A stretch of DNA of 64,000 nucleotides from Symsagittifera roscoffensis (lineage: Eukaryota > Xenacoelomorpha > Acoela > Convolutidae), in NCBI RefSeq assembly GCF_963678635.1, contig NC_087062.1:64019253-64083252 (forward strand), in the 5' to 3' direction. This document shows, one piece after another, positions 23,401-35,593 of the stretch. Every line of letters starts with the position of its first letter. Positions within the stretch are counted from its first letter, which is position 1. The notes under the pieces were generated by a model. That model saw only the letters and a list, made by a program, of their open reading frames with translations, had not been told where the DNA came from and ran no database searches. The position numbers and the translations under genes are program-made.

Positions 23401-25206
23401 TTTGAGTTGTTGAAAATTTGAAGCACCGGAGGTGCGGTACACGCTAGTTATAATGCTTTTGAGTGGCAAATGCTCCAAAAATGGCTGATTGGTTTCAATG
23501 ATGTTTGAAGTGCCGTATCAGTTTGAAGGCTTATGAGTTGTTCATTACATGTATAAAATATGACATCTAGTTGTCTAGATGCAAAATGTTTCTAGTTCGA
23601 TTCAATCATATATTGAAGTATTTCATGTTCGAACTGGTTTTGAGATGACATTTTTTTTCCAATTTGGGCCGAGAAGTTGATATCACTAGTATTTCTCAGT
23701 CCAGTGTTCTGAGAGGAGCAGCTGAGATCTGTTGGTATGTTTTTGAGATCAGATAGTGTTCTTTGATATATATACTTGGATATGATGCATTGTACAGACA
23801 ACATAGGATGACTGAATGCTCAAGTGATTTGATGTACTTGGATATGGTGCTTTTTTCAGCCAAGATATGATGACTGAATAGCAAAGTAATGACTAAATGC
23901 TCAAGAGAATTTTTCAGACTTGATGTTGTTACAAAATGCAATAAGCACTACCCCGTGCTTGGTTTTGTGACTTTGTCTTTTTTCTGTCTTTTCTTGATAA
24001 TCAGGAAGTAAAATTGCGGTGAGAATTTTAAGTGTTAGCCATGTTTCAGTTCAACATTACATCGATATTGATTTGGTGATTTTGTTTGCGAAGGTCATTC
24101 TCATTTTGATATCAGCTAGACTTCTGAAGATAAAAATGAGGATTGACAGTGCATGTAGTCAATCCTTCTTGCTTGCGGAGCGACTATTTCTAAATGCAAT
24201 TCAAGGATTGCTTTCAGAAACCTCTGTTTTGAGATTTGTCTTTCGTTCGCATGATTAATGTCCTTGCTTTGCTTGAGACAGTCGTTTTCTCTCTGTTTAA
24301 TTCAGTATTTAGCTCAGGAATTCGATATACATACGACCTTGAAGAAATCCATGAAATCTTTAAATGTTTGATTGGAGTTCAGAATCAGGTCTCTGCTAAT
24401 GCTGCTCTCGCTGTTGAAGAGAATGGTATGAGGGATACTTTTAATTATTCTGTTCTTGCCGACTCTGGTAGCTTTCGATAGTTTCCGGTGGTCAATGGAT
24501 AGATGCTTCAGGATTTTAATGGCTGTCACGTCAGCTAGCTTTCTTTCATCGGCTCTTTTAGCATTCTTTCATCGGCTCGCAGAGAACGCATTTTCGCGTC
24601 TGTGTTAAAAACCGAGAGTTCGTCACAATTTCATCGCCTCTTTTGAGTTGATTGTTAAACAATTCATACTTGGCCTTTTTAGCACTGAATTTTAGGCACC
24701 GATCTGAAGTCGAAATTTTAAATGCTACTCGCAGAGTAATTGGACCCTGTTCGTTGCTTGCATTCGTGACATGTGCTGAGAATTTAAGAAAAATTATTTA
24801 TAGTTAGTCAAGTCAAATTTTTGTCTGCATCCTTTTTTGATCAACGAATCTGAACCAAGTTATTTAAACTAAAACTAACCTGATTGGCGTCGGAAATTTT
24901 GTTTTCTCTAATTTCAGCCCAAAAAAACTGTCAGAAAATCTAGTTAACCTAAAAAGAACAGTTTTATGACCGATTAAATTGCTTGAAGTCTCTGATATTG
25001 CTAACAATTTGGCATTAACTATAAAAAAAGAACTTTTACGAAAACCCAAATATATTTTAATTATATATTTTCTGCTGTACGTTTTTTTGTCATCTTTTGG
25101 GGAAAAAGAGTTGTTGATCAGATTAAAAAGTTCAAGAAAGCAAATATATACTGGAATTGAATGATTATGAAATGAATACAAAAAGTCACTGATGATACTA
25201 CATAAA
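23400..25206. other. Intergenic region 3' of the SLC12 gene, no gene seen
   Basis: Short open frames on both strands (for example 24019-24481 plus and 24529-24314 minus) lack domains and compete with each other. The distal part must contain the 3' untranslated region of the SLC12 gene, which ends at 25207. Confidence 0.4.
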
Positions 25207-28200
25207 TCAAGAGTAGAACGTCAGAACGTTTTCTTGGTTGCCCCGCATAAGAATAGTTGGCGGAAGATTCTCCGATAGGGTCTCCAGCCAGCACATGTAC
25301 TGATATTGGGCTTGATCGAGATTCCTCGGTAATGGCATGTTTATAATAACCATCGTGGACTTGCTAGAGTGCATTCTCACTAACTCCCCGATTCGAACGT
25401 TTCTCTTGGTTACTCTCAAGTTATTGGGGTCTTCTTTAGCTTTCGCTGATATATAGGCGTTCTTTTCGTCGTGCTCGGTCTCGAATTCTTTCTGCATAGC
25501 TTCGTATTTCTTCCATTCTTCTCTGCTTGGTTTGCTTTTCAACTCAGGAATCACTTTCAAAAACTTGACATTGATCCGAAACTTCTGCAGCATTTTAAGC
25601 ATAACTCCGTGGTCGTCATCAAGTTTCGATCGGGACCCGCTGAAAAGTTAGGAATTTACGATGATATCTCTATGGCTATTTGTGAAGAAGGATCCGTGAA
25701 AATCCCTGTTATCGTGCAAAAAGGTATCCGCTACTTGGTTTAGTGCTCAATTATGCTTAAGTGTTATTTTTAGCATCTACTATTGAGCCAGTAATTTTCG
25801 ACTAGAGCGAATAGAAGTTTTGTTCATACCTGATGAAAATTCTCAGTTGGCATCCTGACCATTTCCAATTGAGAGATATGAGATGAGGAATAAGAATGGA
25901 TAGTCCACCATCGTCGTAGAGCCACCAGATATCAATAGTTCCCTTGGATTGACGGGCTCGGAAAATATTCTCGTGCTGGGTGGGGGTTGAAATTGAAATA
26001 GCTGTGTCCGGCTGATCATTTTCATCATCTTCCGTCTCATTAGTCTGCTCAATCAACTTCTGAATTTAAAATAGAACGACGGGTAACCTTTAAAGCATAT
26101 CCATGCCTCTATATTCTTATTTGATAGTTTTTAAGGCATTACCGCAGTTTTCTTGGGTAAGCGCAGAATGCACACGGCGCAGTTGAAATCGAAAGTGTCG
26201 TAGATAACATTGACATAGTCCTCGACATCTTTTGGGTGCGCAAGTTTCCAGTTATATTTGTATCCTAAAATTCATTAATGAAACAGTAATGTATGGATTG
26301 GATGTTCTGGTGCCACGCACGTTAAATAAAACTCACCTAGAAACAGAATGTTGGGCCGGAACTTCCCGATCCCACAAGTTTGAAGTAGGCAAGATACTCC
26401 TTGTCGGAAGTTGCTGCAGAAAAAAGGACAGTAGAAGCTCTTGATCTTGTTGTCCATCAGCCAATCTTTCACCTCTTTGAACTCTGGTACTGATTTATTC
26501 GTATTTGCTTTGTCGATGATGTTCCCACATATCATCATGCTCGAGTTCTTTGTAATAGCGCTAGCTAAAATAAACCATTTCGTTTAAAAAGCCCGTACGT
26601 TTTAAGCCTCTTTCGCTGATTTGTTATAAGTCTTCTGATTTCGAATTATTAGTTCGAAATAAAACCAACCTAGAGTTACAAGTTCTTGGTGCTTTTTGGG
26701 ATCCCCAGAAACTGCTAAAATCTGAGGTCGGTAAGTCTTCACGTGGTCTGCGCTGTTCTGAAGTTTGAGTATGGAATGCAACGTGCTCAGATAGGCGAAT
26801 GCAGACGTTGATGTACCCCAATTAACGTTCGGATCTCTCACAACAAGGTAAACAAACAGAGCACCGATGACGAAGTAGCTGATTAAGGCTGTGAAGTAGT
26901 CAATCATGAACATAATTGAGGAACAACTGAGGAATCCTATGAGAGCGAGCCACTTGTTGTAGAATCGGAAGCTGGGTCTCCAGCTAGGGGCTTTGCTGAC
27001 AGATCCCATGAAACATGCTCCGTTAATGAGGGCATAACTGACCAGAAAGAAGTTGGAGATCAAAGGGGCAATTACATTCAATTCTCCAACAGCTACAAAC
27101 GCCAGGCCTGAAAACGAGAATTGTTAATTAACTTATATCTGTTTTGTTGCGTTATAATACTGATTAAATGTTTAACCATACCTATGAGTGCCGTCAAAAT
27201 ATATCCACGTCTTGGTTCGTCGTCTTTAGGCGATCCTTTTCCGATTGCGCCGACGTAGGGAAATAGATGGTCTTTGCAGATAGCTTGGAACACTTTGGGG
27301 GCGCCCACTAAACTGGCTATAGCACTGGATAGAGACGCAGCGACTATTCCACCCACTAGGATGACATATGTGAAAGAGATGTTAGCCATTACTTGACTGT
27401 CTAGGTTTTTGAGTCCCTGGATCATACCATCTGATTCCAATTCTCGCACCATGACAGCTCCACAAAGGAAACTAAGGAAACAATGTTTTTTTTTAAATGG
27501 AGACTGAGCTTAAGTTGACTCTGTTGTCAACATTATGAGAGCTTTTTATGATTGTGACAAACATGAAGAAAATTTTCCCGGCCCATCTTTTTAAGATTTA
27601 AATTAATTGTTTTGCCACATTTTTTAATGGTCCTTTTATAGAGATTTAGATGAGCTTTCGATAGTTTCAGGTTTTTGTATCAAATATTCGAGATGTGAAA
27701 CTGACGGATAAAATAAATGGAAGCGATAGAATCTCTGAGAATGAAAGTAGAGGAAAATAAATCTATCTGCGAAAACACGCGACGCCTTATTATTCTGATA
27801 GAAGCCAAGAAAGCTCAGAGTCGACCAGTTCAGCAGGAGATCGAAGGCTTCGCTCAAAGTTCAGATGCAAGTATAAATGGAAGTTTAGATAGGAATGCGA
27901 CTAATTCAAATTCGGAAGCAGGCGAAAGTTATGAAGAAATTGATAGTTTGGACCAAGATTCAGAATTGGAGGATTTGTCAGAGTCAAACGAGCGTTATTT
28001 CATTCCGAATATTAAAACTTTCAGGCCGCAAAAACCCTTGTTTGTATCCTTTAAGCGAAAAGACGTGAAAGAGCTCAAAAAGGATTTTGGTAACTGCGAG
28101 AAACTAATGTGTGCTGCTCTCAATTCCAATTGTCATTTGAAGCTGGCGCTTTTGGTTGAAGAAGTCAATTTTAGTGAAGATATTAAAGAGCATTTTGGTT

Positions 28201-31200
28201 CAGAATTGCAGCTCCATCTAAATTCTGACCACCTGAAACAAAAACTAAAACCATCGTCGTTTGCCAAATGTGTTCATTTCGCCTTGGAGTCGTTGAGTGA
28301 CGCTAGCCATGGATCGAGTAAACTAAACGAAAACCCAAATGGGAAGCTCTTGTCAGTTCTGGAAGTTAAACCAGACGCAGAATCAAGTGTAACAGTTTTC
28401 AGGCACCTCGACAAAGTTTGTTTTGTGGACTTCGAAAACGATACTGTTTCCACTTTTGATGACACATCCAAAAACAAAGTTGCATCAGGTCTGGCGTCCA
28501 TAGCGAATTACCAATTTATTGACATTCTATCTGGTGTCAAATGGGCTCGGTCCTGTAAAACAGGATTTTGAAGCCTGCCTAAACATAACCTTTTTATTTT
28601 CATGTCACTATTAGTTTTCATTCTTCGATTCCCTCTATCTCGACTTTTGGTCTGTTCCTATTTTGATCTGAACTATTTTTGCAGATCTGAAATGAGTTCA
28701 TCTGATTTGATGCATCCGAGAAGTGTGTTTCGGACCAAGCCAAACTTCGCTTTGCTAGCTGAGAAATATCCCGAATTCAAAGAGTTCTGCTCACTGAACA
28801 TCAAGAACAAATTGAAGTACGATTTCAAGAATCGTGAAGCTATGCGGGTTCTAAGTCAAACATTACTAGAACACTACTTTGGACTGAAAACATGCATACC
28901 TAGTAATAAACTAATTCCGACAGTGCCTCTGAGGCTAAATTATATTTTGTGGATTGAAGATCTGATAAACTTATTACCGAATGAGTCAAATTCTGAGAAT
29001 AGACAAGTTCGGGGAATTGACATTGGATGTGGCTCTTGTGCCATTTATATGCTACTAGGAGCTAAAGTTCATAAATGGAAGTTTTTGGGTCTTTGTTTGG
29101 AATCGGACTACGAAAATGTTCACTCATCTTTGGAAAATATATCACTGAATGACCTAAACGATAGAATTGAAGTTCAAAGAGTCGAAAATGGTTACGCATT
29201 GTCTGATATATTGGATCCATCTTCAACATGGACTTTCTGCTTAACGAATCCTCCGTTTTACGATACAGATACTTCTTCAGAAGCAGGATCTGCGAACGAA
29301 TGTTCAACTCCGGGTGGAGAAACGTCAGTTATTTCGACCTTAATCGACCACAGTCTGATAGTTGGACCTCGAGTACAATGGTATACTGCATTGGTCGGAA
29401 TCAAAAAGAACCTGGCGCCACTTAAACAAAGACTGAGTGCAATTGAAGCGGTGAGAAGAGTTGAAACGACTGAGTTTAGACAAGGGAAGACGTGGCGATG
29501 GGGACTCGCGTGGACCTTCTGCGACAACGTCAGTGCTCCTTTGCCGAACTACTCTTCGAAAAAACGAAATGCAATTAAACCTAATGATAAAAGTGTATGC
29601 AAACCAGTCGAATGGTCAATTGCTGTAAATGAGTTTGCAAACCTCATGCATTTAGACAAGGATTTGGAGAAGTTTCAATCAATTTCACAAATGGCACAAG
29701 AATTGCTGAAAGATTTGAGTGATGTGGTTGTTGAAAGTATATCAGATATACCATCTTGTCTGAAATTGAAATTAGTTGCGAAAAAAGTGACATGGATTCA
29801 TAGTCGCCGGCAAAGGCGCGCCAACAAAAAATCAAAAGAGTCTCCAGAAAAGATGGAACAGGAGCTAGACAAAGATTTCCCTACTGGAAATGAGGAATCA
29901 TGTTTGATAAACAATCGAAAATTGAAAAGGAGCTTAATCGGTGTTGATCATTTAAGTGTTTCTACTGACGTCTCTTTTCATCCACCTGTGAGTAAAGTGC
30001 GCAGACTTGAAGACGAGAATGTCGCGGAAGATTTAGATTCTGGCATCAGTTTCGAAACCTCAAAAGGAACAAACGCAGACAGCTCTTCATCACCGAAAGA
30101 ACAAATTTCTTCTCCAAGTTTTTCAGACACAAGTTTTTTCTCGGATGAGAAAGAGATCGCAAAAGATGTTAATGAAGAAATGGTTGATGAAGATGCCCTG
30201 AGTTGTTCAATTGTTTTCAAGCTAGCTAAGCAAAGTTTCGTGATGACCTTCTCGACTGTACATACGAACCAGAAGGAAAGCTTGAACTCATTGATGCTGT
30301 ATGTAAAAGGAGCTATAAACAGATATAAAGATGAACGTGCATAAATTGTGTTTGTTTAGTTTAAATAACGTTTAAAATTCATTCAAAAATATGTCTATTC
30401 TCATTTAAACCTGAACTTAACTTATTGAGAACAATATTTTTTATGTTTTTTTTTACCTGAGAGCGATGTAAGTGAAAGTACTGATGACAATAGCAAGCAG
30501 AGTTCCTTTTGGAATAGCTTTTTCTGGATCCTTGAGGTTCCCAGATATGTTCGCTCCTGCCAGTATTCCAGTAGCAGCAGGAAAGAAGATAGCAAATACT
30601 GTAAAGTAATTTTCCTTCTGTCCATAATCGGACATAAGATTGGTAGAAAACGTAGTGTAGTTGTATCCCGTGAATCCATATTTAGTTCGGTCATCTCTCC
30701 ATGGAGGAGATACAAAGGATCCTAAAGTGACGTCCAAAATGGCAACGATGAGAAGAACTAGAAGAGAGAGTTGTACTTTGACAACCAGTGAGAGGCTGAG
30801 AAGAGCAACGGCTAAGATGACGATACAGGTCACTAGTCCAATCAGCCGGATATCCCATAGGTCCCAGTCGGCTGCCAGAAGTCCTTGCTCAACTGAAATG
30901 TCCAAAAGTTAGTTTACATTTCAACCCTGTTTGGCATTGTTTTCCTGTTCTGTGTTTAAAATCAAGCTTTGTAAAACCTTTCGCAGCTTTTGAAATGATC
31001 AGTGGTTTTTACAGTAGCTATTGCTTGCTCAGAACTGTTTGCTTTCGGACTGTTTTTCCATTCATTTTTCTGGCTTTGTTGTTAGACTGGTTTGTCTGGA
31101 GCTGTTTGTTTTGTACAGACACGAAAGTTCATTAGGTACCACTTACTTAGAACACCTCTAACTGTTTCTGCGAAACCCACGATGTACATTGCAACTGCAA

Positions 31201-33403
31201 CTGCATTAGCAAATGCAAACATTATGCCGACAGCTCCTCCAATTTCGGGACCCAAACTGCGCGAGATGAGGTAGTAAGCGCCGCCTCCTTTGATGAATCC
31301 ATTAGTGCAAATAGCTGACATTGATAGAGTAGTGATGATGGTGACTACTGTTGAAAGTAAGATGATACTAGTCATTTCCAGGATGCCAGCGTGGCCGACG
31401 CACCAGGGAATTCGTAAGAAGATCATGACACCCCAGATGTTCAGGAGACATCTGGCTAGCACCCCTCTGACCCAGTCGAATTTCTCAGGTTCGGACGTGG
31501 GCGGAATCGAGTTGACAATTTTAAGTTTGATGTCAACGCTTGAATCTGAAAAACATCATTTTTTATTACTAAGTCTTAATTAGATCATTTACCGGCGAGG
31601 AAAAGGACCAAAAAATGAGCTGTTAAGTGGATGGTTGAACATTCTTTCTGCATTAGGAAATGCAACTTTCGGCTGTGTTTTTGAACCTGTCGAGGTTTCA
31701 CTCAAAATTCAAGGTTAATAGCTTTCATTGACAAGAATCTCTATGGTTGGAAATATAGATAAAAGATGATGATTTTTCAAAAAAGATTTTAGTCGCTTTG
31801 AAATTTTGTCGAGTATCTAAATACTTACTGCCACTGTTGTCTCTGATGTATTTCACACTATCTCCATTTTTGATGCTACCTGGCTTCCCCTTATCCGTTT
31901 GATCCTTTTCCTCATCTTCTGCCGCCTCCTCATTTTCTGACTCATCCGTATGAAGATTCTCTTCACCTTGGTGCAGGAGCTGCCGAAGAGACGGTCGATT
32001 ACCGATGTCAGTGTAGTTGTCCTCTAGAGGTCGGATCTCTTTGGTTCCATAGGTGAAGCTGAATTGACTCCAAGTTGACCCGGTCGTATCGATTCGCCCT
32101 CGGAACTCTTCGTCAACCCCAAGACGAGACCATTGGCTTGCCGAACGTGCTCGGTGTGATTTAACGTTAGCGGCGAACGAGATTCGTCTGTTTTTACCCG
32201 ACTGCTGCGAGTCGCCTAGACCACTGTGGCTATCTTCGTCGCTGAAACATAAATATTCGTCTACCGATAAATAGTTTTGATTACTTACCTAGGTTTAAGA
32301 AAAGGTTCCGGGCGATATTTTGTTTCCAGCAAATTAAGATGAATGATTTAAACGAAGTCTAAGGGTTTTTGTTGTTGAAAAAAAAGTGATACAATTTACA
32401 TTTTGTTTCAGAAGAATGAATAAATTGTTGTCAAGAAGCAAATTAAACGGTCTTGCTAAGCGGAGCTTCACTCCTTTCGGAGCTTCTCTGCCAAATTTAT
32501 GCCAGCAGCACAGATCAAGGATTTCACAATCAGCCATTTTGAGTTTTCACTTAACTCATGACAGATATATTATTGGTTGCTGCCTTCAGAGACGGCTACA
32601 AGGTACATCTACTTCTGATGGTGGTCAGAAATTAGGTCAGATTAGTGGCAAACTGGCAATTTCTTTTACATGCAAAGTGTGTGGAACAAGAAGTGAGATG
32701 AAAATGATGTCGAAAAGAGCGTACACTGAAGGTGTGGTCATTATTAAGTGTGAGAAGTGCGAGAACAACCATCTAATTGCCGACAATCTGGGCTGGTTTT
32801 CGGAAAAGGGAAAGACTATTAACGTGGAAACGCTCATGAAAGAAAAAGGAGAAATAGTGAGAAAGGATTCCCTTAAAGAGAAGATACAGATTTTATGATC
32901 AAATATAAATTGTGCAGATGACGATATGGCTGGAATATTAAACCAGTGGTGAAAGTTCAGGGCTCTAGCTTCGAGATGTGGAGCTTGAGAAGATATGCTG
33001 CGGAAAACAAAGTGTCTAGCATGCATAATTTGTTGACATTTTAAAAGGTCCTCCGCTCTTGAAAAATTATTTGAACTATATCTCGTTTTCAACTAATGGT
33101 TTTTACTTTTATTGAATATTGAAATAGTGCTCAACCATTATGATGTTGAACAAGAGCTACTTTTCTGGTTAAAAAACTCCTTTTAATCTACTATTTAGCA
33201 CTTATTTTCTTGCAATAAAACGCCAATTTTGAGAATTTTTAAGGTTTTGACAAATTGAAAGGAGTGCGAGTGCATGCATTTGAGGTGATCCAGTTGTAAA
33301 CTAGCAATACTTACAATCTAACCGAGTGAGACTTTTTAATCTCAGTCGTTTTCTGCTGGCATCCCACCGAGTGACTCTTCATATACTTGGGCGTATCAGA
33401 CAT
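25207..33403 (-). CDS. SLC12A2: Cation-chloride cotransporter, NKCC/NCC clade, ten exons, 1025 residues
   Basis: Minus-strand coding exons are 33403-33315, 32241-31829, 31545-31147, 30892-30457, 27471-27182, 27107-26670, 26564-26337, 26264-26143, 26059-25830 and 25639-25207. All introns are GT-AG, phases agree, and the total is 3078 nt. The protein has a cytosolic N-terminus (about 195 residues), twelve membrane segments (about 195-640) and a long cytosolic C-terminus ending [10 protein letters not shown]. That ending is typical of Na-dependent NKCC/NCC transporters rather than KCCs. Landmarks are [14 protein letters not shown] (TM1), [30 protein letters not shown] (TM6), [10 protein letters not shown] (TM8, keeping the Ser pair of the sodium site) and [14 protein letters not shown]. 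The N-terminus has a Thr-containing segment and RPSLRQLLH like the SPAK/OSR1-regulated region. The TM7-TM8 extracellular loop is short. The symbol reflects clade, not proven orthology. Confidence 0.93.
26143..26143 (-). other. Representative SLC12 splice donor
   Basis: The exon ends ...ACTGCG and the intron opens GTAATG at 26142. It is noted because the frame reads on for a few codons past the junction, so the boundary is set by the acceptor at 26060-26061 and by phase agreement with the next exon. Confidence 0.6.
27717..28571 (+). CDS. Unidentified 284-residue protein, nested in SLC12 intron 4
   Basis: A single uninterrupted frame from ATG 27717 to TGA 28569-28571, with no intron. I do not recognise the family. 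Residues 1-40 are helical and charged (possible short coiled coil), about 45-95 are acidic and Ser-rich (likely disordered), and 95-284 look folded, with alternating hydrophobic and charged stretches and a C-terminus ending in CKTGF. No signal peptide, membrane segment or metal-binding cysteine pattern is visible. Codon use is even and the frame is far longer than chance in this AT-rich DNA, so I regard it as a real gene. It lies on the opposite strand to the host SLC12 gene and 120 bp upstream of METTL16 in the same orientation, with no AATAAA between them. This is compatible with one polycistronic transcript. Confidence 0.75.
   Translation: MEAIESLRMKVEENKSICENTRRLIILIEAKKAQSRPVQQEIEGFAQSSDASINGSLDRNATNSNSEAGESYEEIDSLDQDSELEDLSESNERYFIPNIKTFRPQKPLFVSFKRKDVKELKKDFGNCEKLMCAALNSNCHLKLALLVEEVNFSEDIKEHFGSELQLHLNSDHLKQKLKPSSFAKCVHFALESLSDASHGSSKLNENPNGKLLSVLEVKPDAESSVTVFRHLDKVCFVDFENDTVSTFDDTSKNKVASGLASIANYQFIDILSGVKWARSCKTGF
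28672..28684 (+). other. Splice acceptor just before METTL16 start (candidate trans-splice site)
   Basis: A pyrimidine-rich tract ending TATTTTTGCAG stands 7 bases before the METTL16 ATG and only about 113 bases after the upstream gene's stop codon. There is no space for an ordinary 5' exon and intron between the two genes, so the simplest use is spliced-leader trans-splicing. A cis-spliced leader exon upstream of the unidentified gene is the alternative. Confidence 0.5.
28692..30344 (+). CDS. METTL16: METTL16-type RNA m6A methyltransferase, 550 residues
   Basis: Intronless frame from ATG 28692. The frame is open upstream to 28602 but that part lies before a splice acceptor and is not conserved. 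The N-terminal methyltransferase domain (about residues 1-290) matches METTL16: [11 protein letters not shown], the SAM-binding [12 protein letters not shown] (about residue 108), the catalytic NPPF (Asn at residue 186), LAPLKQRL and [15 protein letters not shown]16 installs N6-methyladenosine on U6 snRNA and on the MAT2A 3' hairpins, in the nucleus. The C-terminal region (about 290-500) is charged and Ser-rich. The last 50 residues ([20 protein letters not shown] and on) sit where the vertebrate C-terminal RNA-binding region lies. The gene is inside intron 4 of the SLC12 gene, antisense to it. Confidence 0.95.
   Translation: MSSSDLMHPRSVFRTKPNFALLAEKYPEFKEFCSLNIKNKLKYDFKNREAMRVLSQTLLEHYFGLKTCIPSNKLIPTVPLRLNYILWIEDLINLLPNESNSENRQVRGIDIGCGSCAIYMLLGAKVHKWKFLGLCLESDYENVHSSLENISLNDLNDRIEVQRVENGYALSDILDPSSTWTFCLTNPPFYDTDTSSEAGSANECSTPGGETSVISTLIDHSLIVGPRVQWYTALVGIKKNLAPLKQRLSAIEAVRRVETTEFRQGKTWRWGLAWTFCDNVSAPLPNYSSKKRNAIKPNDKSVCKPVEWSIAVNEFANLMHLDKDLEKFQSISQMAQELLKDLSDVVVESISDIPSCLKLKLVAKKVTWIHSRRQRRANKKSKESPEKMEQELDKDFPTGNEESCLINNRKLKRSLIGVDHLSVSTDVSFHPPVSKVRRLEDENVAEDLDSGISFETSKGTNADSSSSPKEQISSPSFSDTSFFSDEKEIAKDVNEEMVDEDALSCSIVFKLAKQSFVMTFSTVHTNQKESLNSLMLYVKGAINRYKDERA
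32401..32411 (+). other. Splice acceptor just before DNLZ start (candidate trans-splice site)
   Basis: TTTTGTTTCAG ends four bases before the DNLZ ATG. SLC12 exon 2 (antisense) begins only about 160 bases upstream. A cis 5' exon would therefore have to overlap or lie beyond that exon, which favours trans-splicing. Confidence 0.5.
32416..32898 (+). CDS. DNLZ: Mitochondrial DNL-type zinc-finger protein (Hsp70 escort), 160 residues
   Basis: Intronless frame. I chose ATG 32416, after the AG acceptor, over the in-frame ATG at 32386, which lies before the pyrimidine tract. Residues 1-75 are basic and Ser/Arg-rich without acidic runs, as expected for a mitochondrial targeting sequence. Residues 85-150 form the DNL zinc ribbon: [15 protein letters not shown], then [20 protein letters not shown], giving two CxxC pairs. 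Proteins of the Tim15/Zim17/DNLZ family keep mitochondrial Hsp70 soluble and active during matrix import. The gene is antisense within intron 1 of the SLC12 gene. Confidence 0.92.
   Translation: MNKLLSRSKLNGLAKRSFTPFGASLPNLCQQHRSRISQSAILSFHLTHDRYIIGCCLQRRLQGTSTSDGGQKLGQISGKLAISFTCKVCGTRSEMKMMSKRAYTEGVVIIKCEKCENNHLIADNLGWFSEKGKTINVETLMKEKGEIVRKDSLKEKIQIL

Positions 33404-35593
<2,190 letters not shown>

Noticed and set aside
28602-28691. Upstream in-frame start for METTL16
   Set aside because: The extra 30 codons cover the pyrimidine tract and AG acceptor and have no counterpart in METTL16 proteins.
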